Positions 18,722 to 28,392 of a DNA stretch of 64,000 bases are shown one piece after another. This DNA is from Cytophagaceae bacterium (GTDB taxonomy: Bacteria > Bacteroidota > Bacteroidia > Cytophagales > Spirosomataceae). The first letter of the stretch is position 1, and each line of letters begins with the position of its first letter. The notes below the pieces were generated by a model that worked only from the letters and a program-made list of their open reading frames with translations, searched no databases and was not told where the DNA came from. Location of the stretch: positions 1,612,001 through 1,676,000 of the forward strand of contig JADKIR010000004.1 in assembly GCA_016722655.1 (NCBI GenBank), read 5' to 3'. The position numbers and the translations under genes were made by a program.

Positions 18722-19741
18722 ATGGCAGCGACAAAAAAGAAAGAAGCAGCGAAAGTAAAGTACTCAAAAGAGCAATACATGTATTGGTATGAATCAATGC
18801 AGCTTCAACGCAAATTTGAAGAAAAGGCCGGTCAGCTTTATGGCCAGCAAAAAATCAGAGGTTTTTGCCATTTATATATTGGACAGGAAGCCTGCTCTTC
18901 AGGTTCAGTTTCTGCACTTACCAAAGGCGATAAATATATCACAGCCTATCGTGACCACGGTCATCCCTTGGCTTTGGGTACCGACCCCAACAAAATTATG
19001 GCTGAGCTTTATGGTAAGGTCACAGGTACAACTAAGGGTAAAGGTGGCTCTATGCACATTTTCGACAAAGAAGTAGGTTTTATAGGTGGACACGGTATCG
19101 TAGGTGCTCAAATACCAATGGGGGCCGGAATAGGGTTTGCTGAGAAATACCTCAACACAGGTAAAGTATGTATCTGTTATTTTGGTGATGGAGCCACTCG
19201 TCAGGGTGCTTTGCACGAGGCGTTCAATATGGCCATGACCTGGAAGATTCCTACAATTTTTGTAGTTGAAAACAATGGTTACGCCATGGGTACTTCTGTA
19301 GAGCGTACTTCCAATGTACGTGAGCTTTATACCTTGGCCGAAGCTTACGATATGCCAGCTGAGCCTGTTGACGGCATGGACGTTGAAATTGTTCATGAAG
19401 CCGTTCAGAGAGCTGCTGAAAGAGCAAGAAAAGGAGAGGGTCCTACTTTTCTGGAGTTCAAAACTTATCGCTACAGAGGTCATTCGATGTCAGACCCGCA
19501 AAAATACCGTACCAAAGAAGAGGTAGCTGAGTGGAAAATGAGAGATCCAATTGAGTTGATAAAAGACAGGATGTTGAAAAACAAAATTGTAACTGTCGAA
19601 GAACTCGATGCCATTGATGTGAAAATCAAAGGTCAGGTTGATCAGGCGGTCAACTTTGCAGAAGAATCACCATGGCCAAAACCCGAAGAGGCGTTTGAAG
19701 ATATATATGTACAGTCTGATTACCCTTTCTTAAAAGAATAA
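18722..19741 (+). CDS. pdhA: Pyruvate dehydrogenase E1 component, alpha subunit
   Basis: 339 residues. With the beta subunit it decarboxylates pyruvate using thiamine diphosphate. The TPP motif runs from GDGATRQG (about residues 155-162) to VVENNGYAM. The region with the phosphorylation-loop-like RYRGHSMSDPQKYR is typical of the pyruvate-specific type. The N-terminus is Lys/Ala-rich. The E1 beta gene is not adjacent; the next gene is unrelated, so the complex is encoded at several loci. A TATTTTTG box at 18681-18688 is a probable -7 element. Confidence 0.93.
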   Translation: MAATKKKEAAKVKYSKEQYMYWYESMQLQRKFEEKAGQLYGQQKIRGFCHLYIGQEACSSGSVSALTKGDKYITAYRDHGHPLALGTDPNKIMAELYGKVTGTTKGKGGSMHIFDKEVGFIGGHGIVGAQIPMGAGIGFAEKYLNTGKVCICYFGDGATRQGALHEAFNMAMTWKIPTIFVVENNGYAMGTSVERTSNVRELYTLAEAYDMPAEPVDGMDVEIVHEAVQRAAERARKGEGPTFLEFKTYRYRGHSMSDPQKYRTKEEVAEWKMRDPIELIKDRMLKNKIVTVEELDAIDVKIKGQVDQAVNFAEESPWPKPEEAFEDIYVQSDYPFLKE

Positions 19742-19870
19742 ATCATTGATTTTAAAGAATTAGATTTTGGATCGACAATCCCTGTTTTCAATTTTTTATT
19801 TATAAAAATTAATATTATCAGGAGGTTTTTCCTAAATTTGCACTCTTAAAATTTTTAGAACGCATACAAA

Positions 19871-20566
19871 ATGGCTAAAAAAGACAATCACGGCATCGAA
19901 ATAATTGAAAATGCCGAAGAATTGAAAAAAGAATTTTTCAAATACGAACATCTTCTCGAAAAAAACCAAAAAACACTTTACATCATTGGTGGAGTGATTT
20001 TAGCTATAGTTGCCGGTTATTTCGGATACAAATATTATTCAGAAACCAAAGAGAAAGACGCTCAGACAGCCTTGTACGATGCTGTGTTTTCCTTTGAGGC
20101 TGATTCATTATCAAAAGCTCTGAAAGGTCAGGGAGGTAACGAAGGTCTTTTGGCAGTGGCTGATGATTATTCTGGAACTAAAGCTGGTCAGCTGGCTGGG
20201 CTTTATGCAGGTATTGCTTTGATGAACCAAAGCAAATTTGCCGATGCAATTCCTCAGTTGGAAAAATTTTCGGCCGGTGATCAGGTTTTGCAAGCCAAAG
20301 CTTACAGCTTGATTGGTGATTGCTACATGGAAACAAAAAAAGTGGATGACGCCATAAAATACTATCAAAAAGCTGTTGACTATCAGCCAAGTAAGTTTTC
20401 TACTCCCGGATATATGATGAAACTGGCCAATGCCTATGCTGAATCAAAAAATGCCAAGTCTGCTATTGAAGTTTATACTGATTTAATCAATCAATTTCCA
20501 ACAGTTACGGAAGCTTTATTGGCTAAGAAGTATAAATCGAGATTAGAAACCGAGATTGGCGAGTAA
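19871..20566 (+). CDS. Membrane-anchored tetratricopeptide-repeat protein (YfgM-like)
   Basis: 231 residues. A cytoplasmic N-terminus, one membrane helix (about residues 37-59, TLYIIGGVILAIVAGYFGYK), then TPR-like repeats: AGLYAGIALMNQSKFADAI, AKAYSLIGDCYMETKKVDDAIKYYQKAVD, and KLANAYAESKNAKSAIEVYTDLI. The layout matches YfgM-type proteins that sit beside the Sec translocon and periplasmic chaperones in other bacteria; the role here is not known. A TAAATTTG -7 box lies at 19833-19840. Confidence 0.85.
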   Translation: MAKKDNHGIEIIENAEELKKEFFKYEHLLEKNQKTLYIIGGVILAIVAGYFGYKYYSETKEKDAQTALYDAVFSFEADSLSKALKGQGGNEGLLAVADDYSGTKAGQLAGLYAGIALMNQSKFADAIPQLEKFSAGDQVLQAKAYSLIGDCYMETKKVDDAIKYYQKAVDYQPSKFSTPGYMMKLANAYAESKNAKSAIEVYTDLINQFPTVTEALLAKKYKSRLETEIGE

Positions 20567-20593
20567 CCGCGATTAAGAAAAAATTAAATAATC

Positions 20594-20625
20594 AAGGATA
20601 AGCCAGTCTGGTTTATCCTTTTTTT
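20594..20625 (+). terminator. Terminator after the TPR gene
   Basis: 12-bp stem with one G-T pair (AAGGATAAGCCA with TGGTTTATCCTT), a 3-nt loop and a T tract. It separates the TPR gene from ribH. Confidence 0.85.
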
Positions 20626-20648
20626 ATGTAAAAAAATCAAAAATTTCA

Positions 20649-21128
20649 ATGGCATCAGTTCATAAAAACCTAAGTATTTTTAAAGATGACAACCTTCCGG
20701 ATATTAGCTGGAAAAAGTTTGTTGTATTAGTTGCCGAATGGAATGACGACATCACAGAGCCCTTGGCACAGGGTGCAGTCGACACATTATTAAAATATGG
20801 GGCAAAAGAAACTCATATTAAAAAAGTGTACGTGCCCGGTACTTATGAGTTGAGTTTTGGTGCACAGGTTTTTGCACAAAAAGAAGATGTGGATGCGGTT
20901 ATAGCTATTGGTTGTGTGATACAAGGCGAAACCAAACACAACGACTACATCAATCACGCTGTGGCCAATGGTCTTACCGAAGTATCATTAAAATACAACA
21001 AGCCTGTGGTTTTTGGAGTGCTCACGCCCAATACCCACCAGCAAGCAGTGGATAGAGCAGGTGGTAAACATGGAAACAAAGGCGATGAAGCAGCAATAAC
21101 AGCTATTAAAATGTTGGGAATAAGTTGA
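20649..21128 (+). CDS. ribH: 6,7-dimethyl-8-ribityllumazine synthase
   Basis: 159 residues. It catalyses the penultimate step of riboflavin synthesis. Signatures: VVLVAEWNDDITEPLAQGAVD, the phosphate-loop region VPGTYELSFGAQVF, AIGCVIQGETKHNDYI (with the catalytic His) and PVVFGVLTPNTHQQAVDRAGG. Starts just after a terminator, so it must have its own promoter. No other rib gene nearby. Confidence 0.96.
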   Translation: MASVHKNLSIFKDDNLPDISWKKFVVLVAEWNDDITEPLAQGAVDTLLKYGAKETHIKKVYVPGTYELSFGAQVFAQKEDVDAVIAIGCVIQGETKHNDYINHAVANGLTEVSLKYNKPVVFGVLTPNTHQQAVDRAGGKHGNKGDEAAITAIKMLGIS

Positions 21129-21269
21129 TTTATGATGGATTCGATTTACGATTGATTTGATTTACGATTTTTCTAAATAGTATTGTTTAAAAAAAATCAG
21201 GATTGAACAAATCAAAATCGTAATTTTTGATAAAACCTTTTTAGAAATAAAAAAATATAACATATAAAA

Positions 21270-22598
21270 ATGCAAGTTTGGAAATTTGGGGGTACATCAG
21301 TAGGGAAACCCGAAAGAATGCAGTCGATCCGTAACCTTGTAACGGAAGATAAAGGACAAAAAATAGTAGTACTATCAGCTCTTTCGGGCACTACCAATAG
21401 CCTGATAGAAATTGGAGAGGCTGTAAAATCAAAAAGTGGAAAAGCCACGGAGATCATTATTTCTCTAAGAGCCCATTACGACAAATTTATTACTGAATTG
21501 TACAGTACGCCTGATGGTTTGGCCAAAGGGAAAGCGATTGTGGAAAAAGAGTTTTCTTTTATTGTGTCTCTTAGCCAGGTGGCTGACTTTGGACTGAAAC
21601 AAGATAAGGAATTGGTAGCTCAGGGCGAAATTCTTTCTACCCAAATGTTTTCAGCCTATCTTGAAGAACGTGGCGATAGCGTGGTTTTGATTCCTGCCCT
21701 CGATTACATGAGAATTGATGCTGATGGTGAACCAGAATTTGCTTTGATAGAAAAATTATTAGCAGATAAACTGAGTACTTGTTCAGAAAAGCAAATAATT
21801 ATAACCCAAGGCTTCATTTGCCGAAACCCTGCCGGAGAGGTTGATAACCTCAAAAGAGGTGGTTCTGACTATACCGCTTCACTGATTGGAGGTGCCGTTG
21901 TGGCAGAAGAAATCCAGATATGGACCGATATTGATGGCATGCATAACAATGATCCGCGGATTGTTAAACGTACTTTCCCGGTGAGAGAGTTGAGTTTTGA
22001 AGAAGCAGCCGAATTGGCTTATTTTGGTGCAAAAATACTTCATCCATCCACCATCACACCAGCTAAAATGAAAGGCGTGCCCGTAAGGCTTAAAAACACT
22101 ATGGAACCATCAGCCCCCGGTACATTAATTACCGCAAACAATACCGTAGAGGCTGATATTAAGGCGATTGCAGCCAAAGATAACATCACGGCAATTTATG
22201 TACATTCTACCCGTATGCTCAATGCCTATGGGTTTTTAAGAAGAGTTTTTGAGATTTTTGAAAAATACAAAACTCCGGTTGACATGATTACCACTTCTGA
22301 AGTATCGGTGGCTGTTACCATTGACAATTCAGATAATCTGGATAAAATCACTGCTGAGTTGAGCCAATTTGCTGACCTCGAAGAGCATGACCGCAATCAA
22401 AGTATCATTTGTATTGTAGGAGATTTCAAAGCCGATAAGTCGGGTATTGCCATCAAAATTCTGGAAGCTATGAAAGAAATTCCGATCAGGATGATTTCTT
22501 ATGGTGCTTCTGAGCATAATGTGTCGCTTTTGGTTGATTCCAAAGACAAAAATGCCTCACTTAATGCCTTGAACGAAGGACTTTTTACTTTTGAATAA
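21270..22598 (+). CDS. lysC: Aspartate kinase (monofunctional)
   Basis: 442 residues. It phosphorylates aspartate as the first step to lysine, threonine and methionine. The kinase domain starts with VWKFGGTSVGKPERM (KFGGTSVG at about residues 4-11) and includes RGGSDYTASLIGG and WTDIDGMHNNDPRIV. Two ACT domains follow (about 300-442: FEKYKTPVDMITTSEVSVAV, then ISYGASEHNVSLLVD) for feedback control. No homoserine dehydrogenase fusion. First gene of a tight run with the DinB-like gene and serS. Confidence 0.95.
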   Translation: MQVWKFGGTSVGKPERMQSIRNLVTEDKGQKIVVLSALSGTTNSLIEIGEAVKSKSGKATEIIISLRAHYDKFITELYSTPDGLAKGKAIVEKEFSFIVSLSQVADFGLKQDKELVAQGEILSTQMFSAYLEERGDSVVLIPALDYMRIDADGEPEFALIEKLLADKLSTCSEKQIIITQGFICRNPAGEVDNLKRGGSDYTASLIGGAVVAEEIQIWTDIDGMHNNDPRIVKRTFPVRELSFEEAAELAYFGAKILHPSTITPAKMKGVPVRLKNTMEPSAPGTLITANNTVEADIKAIAAKDNITAIYVHSTRMLNAYGFLRRVFEIFEKYKTPVDMITTSEVSVAVTIDNSDNLDKITAELSQFADLEEHDRNQSIICIVGDFKADKSGIAIKILEAMKEIPIRMISYGASEHNVSLLVDSKDKNASLNALNEGLFTFE

Positions 22599-22601
22599 AA
22601 T

Positions 22602-23048
22602 ATGCTTGATTCATTAGAAAGCCTTTTTGTTCGCGATTTAGAGAAAGTATCACAGGAAATTGAAGCCTATGATTCAGAAGAATTGCTTTGGAAAAGAGTT
22701 GAAGGAATCAGTAATCCTGCCGGAAATTTGGCCTTACATTTGATTGGTAACTTAAATACCTACATGGGTAAAAATTTGGGAAATACCGGATATGTCAGAA
22801 ACAGGCCAGCGGAGTTTTCAGATATCAGTTCCAAAGAACAAATTCTGAATGGATTAAAAGAGACTTTAAATATGATTAGAGCCACTTTTGCAACCTTATC
22901 AGATTCGGGATTAAATCTGGAATATCCAACCCAGGACTTGGGTTATCCGATGACAACCGGTTATTTTTTGGTACATTTGCATGGGCATCTTAATTATCAT
23001 TTAGGACAAATAAATTATCACAGAAGGCTGATTAAAAATATAAAATAA
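22602..23048 (+). CDS. DinB/DUF1572-family four-helix-bundle protein
   Basis: 148 residues. A likely metal-binding four-helix bundle of the DinB superfamily; His46 (LHLIGN), His129 and His133 (HGHLNYHLGQ) fit the usual three-His site. Some relatives are thiol transferases using bacillithiol or mycothiol. It starts 4 bp after lysC and overlaps serS by 1 bp (TAATG), so the three are co-transcribed. No specific role can be assigned. Confidence 0.85.
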   Translation: MLDSLESLFVRDLEKVSQEIEAYDSEELLWKRVEGISNPAGNLALHLIGNLNTYMGKNLGNTGYVRNRPAEFSDISSKEQILNGLKETLNMIRATFATLSDSGLNLEYPTQDLGYPMTTGYFLVHLHGHLNYHLGQINYHRRLIKNIK

Positions 23049-24319
23049 TGCTTCAATTAACATTTATAAGAGAAAACAAGGAGCTGACTATCAAGGGTCT
23101 GGAGAGAAAATATTTCAAAAATGCTGCTGAGGTTGTTGATTCAGTAATCGAAATCGATGACAACCGCCGCAATACTCAGAAAGAGTTGGACGACGCTTTG
23201 GCAAAAGGAAATCAGCTGGCCAAACAAATCGGTGGGCTGATGAAAGAAGGCAAAAAAGAAGAAGCAGAAAAAGCGAAGTCACAAACTGCCGAGCTAAAAG
23301 AAAAATCAAAAGCTCTGGAAGAAAAGCTAAAAGAGCTCGAAAATAGCTTGCAGGAGATTATGGTGACCATTCCGAATCTTCCACATGAGTCAGTACCCGA
23401 AGGACGTACCCCCGAAGAAAATCTAAATATTTTTGAAGCAGGAACAATTCCATCTTTGCATGCCAACGCCCAGCCCCATTGGGAATTGATCAAAAAGTAC
23501 GATATCATCGATTTCGAATTAGGAAATAAAGTGTCGGGTGCCGGATTTCCTTTTTATAAAGGTAAAGGAGCTAAAATTCAGCGTGCCTTAATCAACTTTT
23601 TTCTAAACGAAGCCGAAGCTGCCGGATATTTCGAAGTACAGCCACCAATTGTAATCAATGCGGCTTCGGGTTTTGGTACAGGTCAGTTGCCCGACAAAGA
23701 AGGTCAGATGTATTATGCTGCAGCCGATGATTTGTATTTGATTCCAACCGCCGAGGTGCCCGTTACCAATATTTATCGCGATGTAATCCTATCTGATGCC
23801 GAATTGCCTGCCAAAAATGTGGCATACACGCCATGTTTCAGACGCGAAGCCGGCAGTTGGGGTGCTCATGTACGTGGTTTAAACCGCCTGCATCAATTTG
23901 ATAAAGTCGAAATCGTGCAAATCAGGAAACCGGAAGAATCCTATCAGGCTTTGGAAGAAATGCTGGAACATGTAAAAGGACTTTTGCAAAAACTTAATTT
24001 ACCTTTCAGAATTCTTCGGCTTTGTGGAGGCGATATGAGTTTTACTTCTGCCTTAACATTTGATTTTGAAGTATTTTCCGCAGCTCAGGAAAGATGGCTA
24101 GAGGTGAGCTCAGTATCTAATTTTGAATCTTATCAGGCCAATCGCCTGAAATTGAGATATAAAATAGATGGTAAAACCCGCTTGCTTCATACCTTGAATG
24201 GTTCAGCTTTGGCCTTGCCACGAATCCTTGCTGCGATTCTGGAAAACAACCAGACTCCAGAGGGAATTAAAGTACCAGATGTACTCGTTCCATTCTGCGG
24301 ATTTGATATAATTAATTGA
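23048..24319 (+). CDS. serS: Serine--tRNA ligase
   Basis: 423 residues. It charges tRNA-Ser and tRNA-Sec with serine. An N-terminal tRNA-binding coiled coil (about residues 30-105, rich in Lys/Glu) is followed by a class II core: TAEVPVTNIYRDVIL, motif 2 FRREAGSWGAHVRGLNRLHQFDKVE (split here at about residues 263-286) and motif 3 NGSALALPRILAAILENNQ. The start ATG overlaps the stop of the upstream gene. Confidence 0.97.
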   Translation: MLQLTFIRENKELTIKGLERKYFKNAAEVVDSVIEIDDNRRNTQKELDDALAKGNQLAKQIGGLMKEGKKEEAEKAKSQTAELKEKSKALEEKLKELENSLQEIMVTIPNLPHESVPEGRTPEENLNIFEAGTIPSLHANAQPHWELIKKYDIIDFELGNKVSGAGFPFYKGKGAKIQRALINFFLNEAEAAGYFEVQPPIVINAASGFGTGQLPDKEGQMYYAAADDLYLIPTAEVPVTNIYRDVILSDAELPAKNVAYTPCFRREAGSWGAHVRGLNRLHQFDKVEIVQIRKPEESYQALEEMLEHVKGLLQKLNLPFRILRLCGGDMSFTSALTFDFEVFSAAQERWLEVSSVSNFESYQANRLKLRYKIDGKTRLLHTLNGSALALPRILAAILENNQTPEGIKVPDVLVPFCGFDIIN

Positions 24320-24327
24320 GATTTACA

Positions 24328-24356
24328 AAGGGCCGGTTCTTCCGGTCTTTTTTTTG
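24328..24356 (+). terminator. Terminator after serS
   Basis: 9-bp stem with two G-T pairs (AAGGGCCGG with CCGGTCTTT), a 5-nt loop and a T tract. The rest of the 291-bp spacer before sdhC is very AT-rich, and no gene was seen in it. Confidence 0.85.
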
Positions 24357-24610
24357 TTTCAAGAAAAATAGAACAAATTTTTCTCTATAAAGTTTTATAA
24401 AAAATGATAAATGAAAAACATTATTTTTTTAATATTTAATCAAACCTCAGGCAGATGAAAGTGGTATTTTTTTGTCTATATTTAGTAAAAAATATATAGA
24501 AAATCATTATTTATTTTGATTCTAAAGTGTTTCTGAATTAGATTTGAGTATTGAAAACAAATTGGATTTTTCTAAGTAAAAAGAAAACAAATTAATCTAA
24601 AAATAACAAT

Positions 24611-25390
24611 ATGGGTTGGCTTACAAAAACACTGACAAGCTCAATTGGGAAAAAAGTCCTTATGGCACTTACCGGCTTGTTTTTGTGTACTTTTTTGGTA
24701 GTGCATTTTATCGGTAACATGCAGCTATTCAAGTCTGACGGCGGCTATGCTTTTAACACTTATGCGGTTTTCATGACCACATTTCCTGTAATTAAAGTAG
24801 TTTCCTACGTTAACTATGCTTTGATTTTATTCCACGCTTTTTGGGGGATTTACATCACTTATAAAAACCGTCAGGCAAGACCAGTTGCTTATGCTGTCAA
24901 CAAAAATTCTTCAAGTATTTTTAGTCGCAGTATGGCAATATTAGGCTTGATTCTATTGGTCTATCTGGTAGTTCATATGAGCGATTTCTGGTACAGATAT
25001 CACTACGAGCATTTGCCATATGTGAAATACACTGAAAATATCAGTACTGGTGAAATTTCCACAACTGCAATGGATGAAGGTTATACACAATTAGTAAAAA
25101 AACTTGAAATTGCTGATGCAGTATCAGGAACAAAAATCATTATCGTAAAAGATCTTTACAAAGTGGTAGGTTTTGCATTCCAGAATATCCTTTTGGTACT
25201 GTTTTATGTACTTTCAATGTTTGCGGTTTCATTCCACCTAATTCATGGATTCCAGAGTGCATTTCAGACTCTGGGTATCAATCACCCCAAATATTCACCC
25301 TTTATTAAGAATTTGGGTATATGGATATTTGCCATATTGATTCCGATTGGATACGCGGCTATGCCACTTTATTTTTATTTTCTAAAGTAA
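24611..25390 (+). CDS. sdhC: Succinate dehydrogenase cytochrome b subunit
   Basis: 259 residues with five predicted membrane helices. This is the single, two-haem cytochrome b of the type B succinate:menaquinone reductase or fumarate reductase found in Bacteroidota. Candidate haem-ligating His occur in VVHFIGN, LILFHAFWG, VVHMSDFW and FHLIHGFQSAF. It anchors the SdhA/SdhB head. First gene of sdhCAB; no separate sdhD is present, as expected for this type. Confidence 0.95.
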   Translation: MGWLTKTLTSSIGKKVLMALTGLFLCTFLVVHFIGNMQLFKSDGGYAFNTYAVFMTTFPVIKVVSYVNYALILFHAFWGIYITYKNRQARPVAYAVNKNSSSIFSRSMAILGLILLVYLVVHMSDFWYRYHYEHLPYVKYTENISTGEISTTAMDEGYTQLVKKLEIADAVSGTKIIIVKDLYKVVGFAFQNILLVLFYVLSMFAVSFHLIHGFQSAFQTLGINHPKYSPFIKNLGIWIFAILIPIGYAAMPLYFYFLK

Positions 25391-25411
25391 TTTCAGCTTA
25401 ATTAATATACA

Positions 25412-27400
25412 ATGGCTACAATTAAACTTGACGCTAAGGTTCCTGAGGGTCCGATAGCTGAAAAATGGACAAAATATAGATCGACTGTTCCGCTGGTTAA
25501 CCCGGCTAATAAACGTAACCTCGAAATAATCGTTGTAGGTACTGGCCTTGCAGGAGCTTCTGCGGCTGCAGCCCTGGCCGAAATGGGGTACAAAGTTAAG
25601 GCATTCTGTTTTCAGGACTCTCCTCGCCGTGCACACTCTATTGCTGCTCAGGGAGGTATCAACGCTGCAAAAAACTATCAGAATGATGGCGACTCAACAT
25701 TCCGACTTTTTTATGATACTATCAAAGGAGGCGACTACCGTGCCCGTGAGGCCAATGTGCACCGTCTGGCTGAGGTATCAGGTAATATCATAGATCAATG
25801 TGTGGCTCAGGGCGTACCTTTTGCACGTGATTACGGCGGTATGCTACGTAACCGCTCTTTTGGTGGAACCCAGGTTCAGCGGACTTTTTATGCAGCCGGT
25901 CAAACCGGTCAACAGTTGCTTCTTGGTGCTTACTCGGCACTTGAAAGACAAGTGGGAATAGGTGCCGTACAGATGTACTCACGCCATGAAATGCTTGAAG
26001 TGGTAAAAATCGATGGCAAAGCCAGAGGTATCATAGCCAGAAACCTTGTTACAGGTGAGCTTGAGCGTCATTTTGGGCATGCAGTATTGCTTTGTACCGG
26101 TGGATACGGAAACGTATTTTACCTTTCGACCAATGCAATGGGTTCAAACACCACTGCCATTTGGAAAGCCCACAAACAAGGTGCAGTTTTTGGTAACCCA
26201 TGTTTTACTCAGATTCACCCTACTTGTATTCCGGTTTCAGGTGACCACCAATCAAAACTAACTTTGATGTCAGAGTCATTGAGAAATGATGGTCGTATTT
26301 GGGTTCCAAAAAATAAAGATGAAAAACGTGCTGCCAACGATATCCCTGAGGAAGACAGAGATTATTACCTGGAACGTCGTTATCCTGCATTTGGAAACCT
26401 GGTACCTAGAGACATTGCGTCAAGGGCTGCCAAAGAAAGATGTGATGCAGGGTATGGTGTTGGGGTAACTAAGATGGCGGTATATCTTGACTTTAAGCAT
26501 AATCTTGTCAATAAATATGGAAAAGCCGAGGCCAACAAACTGGGAATAGAAAATCCGGATTATGACACTTTGGTAAAATTGGGTAAAGAAGTAGTAAAAG
26601 AAGAGTACGGAAACTTGTTTGACATGTACAAACAGATCACCGGTGAAGATCCTTACGAAGTGCCAATGATGATATACCCTGCGGTGCATTACACTATGGG
26701 TGGGCTTTGGGTCGATTATAATTTAATGACTACCGTGCCTGGTTTGTATTGTTTGGGTGAAGCCAATTTCTCTGACCATGGAGCCAACCGATTAGGTGCA
26801 TCAGCTTTAATGCAGGGGCTTTCTGATGGGTATTTCGTAATACCTTATACTATAGGTGCTTATCTTTCTTCTGACATCAAAACTAAAGCAATATCTACTG
26901 ACCATGAAGCTTTTGTTGAAACAGAAAAACATGTAAAAGAAAGAATTGATACTTTGTTATCGATAAAAGGTAAACAATCGCCCGAATCATTCCACAAACG
27001 TTTGGGTAAAATCATGTGGGAAAAATGTGGTATGGCCCGTAACGAAAAAGGCTTAACTGAAGCGATTCAGGAAATCAGGGAGTTAAGAAAAGAATTCTGG
27101 TCTGACCTTAAAGTGGTGGGCGATGGTGACGGATTTAATCCTGAACTTGATAAAGCCGGTAGGGTAGCCGACTTCCTTGAATTGGGCGAACTGATGTGTA
27201 TTGATGCTCTCGATCGTAAAGAATCTTGTGGAGGGCATTTCCGTGAGGAATATCAGGAAGATGGTGGAGAAGCTTTGCGTGACGATGAGAACTTTATGTA
27301 TGTGTCGGCATGGGAATATAATAAAGAGAGCGATTGGTCGCTCATAAAAGAAGATTTGATTTACGAAAATATCAAGATTGCTCAGCGTAATTATAAATAA
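25412..27400 (+). CDS. sdhA: Succinate dehydrogenase flavoprotein subunit
   Basis: 662 residues. It oxidises succinate to fumarate using covalently bound FAD. Signatures: the FAD-binding VVGTGLAGASAA (about residues 41-52), RRAHSIAAQGGINAAKNYQ with the flavin-linking His75, and HGANRLGASALMQGLSDG near the substrate site. Its about 660 residues match the type B enzymes of Bacteroidota. 21 bp after sdhC. Confidence 0.97.
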   Translation: MATIKLDAKVPEGPIAEKWTKYRSTVPLVNPANKRNLEIIVVGTGLAGASAAAALAEMGYKVKAFCFQDSPRRAHSIAAQGGINAAKNYQNDGDSTFRLFYDTIKGGDYRAREANVHRLAEVSGNIIDQCVAQGVPFARDYGGMLRNRSFGGTQVQRTFYAAGQTGQQLLLGAYSALERQVGIGAVQMYSRHEMLEVVKIDGKARGIIARNLVTGELERHFGHAVLLCTGGYGNVFYLSTNAMGSNTTAIWKAHKQGAVFGNPCFTQIHPTCIPVSGDHQSKLTLMSESLRNDGRIWVPKNKDEKRAANDIPEEDRDYYLERRYPAFGNLVPRDIASRAAKERCDAGYGVGVTKMAVYLDFKHNLVNKYGKAEANKLGIENPDYDTLVKLGKEVVKEEYGNLFDMYKQITGEDPYEVPMMIYPAVHYTMGGLWVDYNLMTTVPGLYCLGEANFSDHGANRLGASALMQGLSDGYFVIPYTIGAYLSSDIKTKAISTDHEAFVETEKHVKERIDTLLSIKGKQSPESFHKRLGKIMWEKCGMARNEKGLTEAIQEIRELRKEFWSDLKVVGDGDGFNPELDKAGRVADFLELGELMCIDALDRKESCGGHFREEYQEDGGEALRDDENFMYVSAWEYNKESDWSLIKEDLIYENIKIAQRNYK

Positions 27401-27513
27401 TTGCTGACACCCATAATTTTGTATATCATATCAAATAAAAATCCCAGAAATGGGTAAAATAAAAAACTCAATCAATAAGACCAGCAAAGGTCAATAGAGA
27501 AAATTTCAATATC

Positions 27514-28266
27514 ATGAATATTACGTTGAAAGTATGGCGTCAAAAAAACCAAAACGCCAAAGGAGCATTGGAAACTTATAAAGTAAGTGATGTTTCGCCT
27601 GACATGTCTTTTCTGGAGATGTTTGACGTATTAAACGAAAGATTAGTTACGGAAGACATCGAGCCCATAGCCTTTGACCACGACTGCCGTGAAGGTATTT
27701 GTGGTACGTGTTCTATGTACATCGACGGCCGCCCTCATGGTCCTTTGGAAGGCGTTACCACTTGTCAGCTTCACATGCGTAGCTTTAAAGATGGCGATAC
27801 TATAGTTGTCGAACCATGGAGAGCTTTGGCTTTTCCGGTACTCAAAGACTTGGTGGTTGACCGTACAGCATTTGATCGTATCATTGCCTCAGGTGGTTTT
27901 GTTTCGGTAAATACAGGAAACGCTCAGGACGCCAACAATCTTCCGATAGGTAAAGATCTGGCCGACAAATCATTTGCCGCTGCCGCCTGTATCGGATGTG
28001 GTGCATGTGTTGCAGCCTGTAAAAATGCCTCAGCTATGCTTTTTGTGTCGGCAAAAGTTTCTCAGCTGGCACTATTGCCTCAGGGTGAGCCTGAACGTGA
28101 AAAAAGAGCATTGAACATGGTAGCACAGATGGATGCTGAAGGATTTGGTGCCTGTACCAATACCGGAGCTTGTGCCGCTGAATGTCCTAAAGAAATATCA
28201 CTTGACAACATCGCCAGACTAAACCGCGAGTTTTTGAGTGCCAGTGTGGCTAATCCTGAAGTTTGA
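27514..28266 (+). CDS. sdhB: Succinate dehydrogenase iron-sulfur subunit
   Basis: 250 residues. It passes electrons from FAD to the cytochrome. The [2Fe-2S] site is in HDCREGICGTCSMYIDGRPHG, the [4Fe-4S] in CIGCGACVAACKNASAM, and the third cluster in CTNTGACAAECPKEI. Last gene of sdhCAB; the 113-bp gap before it is larger than that between sdhC and sdhA. Confidence 0.97.
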   Translation: MNITLKVWRQKNQNAKGALETYKVSDVSPDMSFLEMFDVLNERLVTEDIEPIAFDHDCREGICGTCSMYIDGRPHGPLEGVTTCQLHMRSFKDGDTIVVEPWRALAFPVLKDLVVDRTAFDRIIASGGFVSVNTGNAQDANNLPIGKDLADKSFAAAACIGCGACVAACKNASAMLFVSAKVSQLALLPQGEPEREKRALNMVAQMDAEGFGACTNTGACAAECPKEISLDNIARLNREFLSASVANPEV

Positions 28267-28298
28267 TTGACCACTAAATAAAAAAATATTCCTAAGTC

Positions 28299-28328
28299 TT
28301 GACTTGACAAATATTCAATTTATATTTG
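28299..28328 (+). promoter_or_regulatory. Promoter between sdhB and rseP
   Basis: TTG (28299-28301), exactly 19 nt, then TATATTTG (28321-28328): a full Bacteroidota promoter. The predicted start point is near 28335, only about 25 nt before a strong terminator-like hairpin. Confidence 0.6.
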
Positions 28329-28333
28329 TATCA

Positions 28334-28392
28334 AAGTTGTGTGGATTTAGTAACGGGACACACACGTCGGTTTCCGATGTGTGTGTTTTTTT
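28334..28392 (+). ncRNA. Candidate small RNA or attenuated leader
   Basis: Transcription from the preceding promoter would run into a 13-bp hairpin (28358-28370 with 28374-28386, one G-T pair, loop TTT) followed by seven T. The product would be an RNA of about 60 nt. The 5' part has GTGTG (about 28339-28343) that could instead pair with the CACAC arm of the hairpin, so an attenuator controlling rseP is also possible. No known RNA family was recognised. Confidence 0.4.
28358..28392 (+). terminator. Strong intrinsic terminator upstream of rseP
   Basis: A 13-bp stem (ACACACACGTCGG with CCGATGTGTGTGT), loop TTT, then a run of T. It may also end the sdhCAB transcript. Confidence 0.8.

Noticed and set aside
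21129..21269. Regulatory hairpin from the repeated GATTTACGAT and AAAATCGTAA stretches before lysC
   Set aside because: The pairing is weak and AT-rich, with several mismatches, and no clear riboswitch or terminator shape appears.
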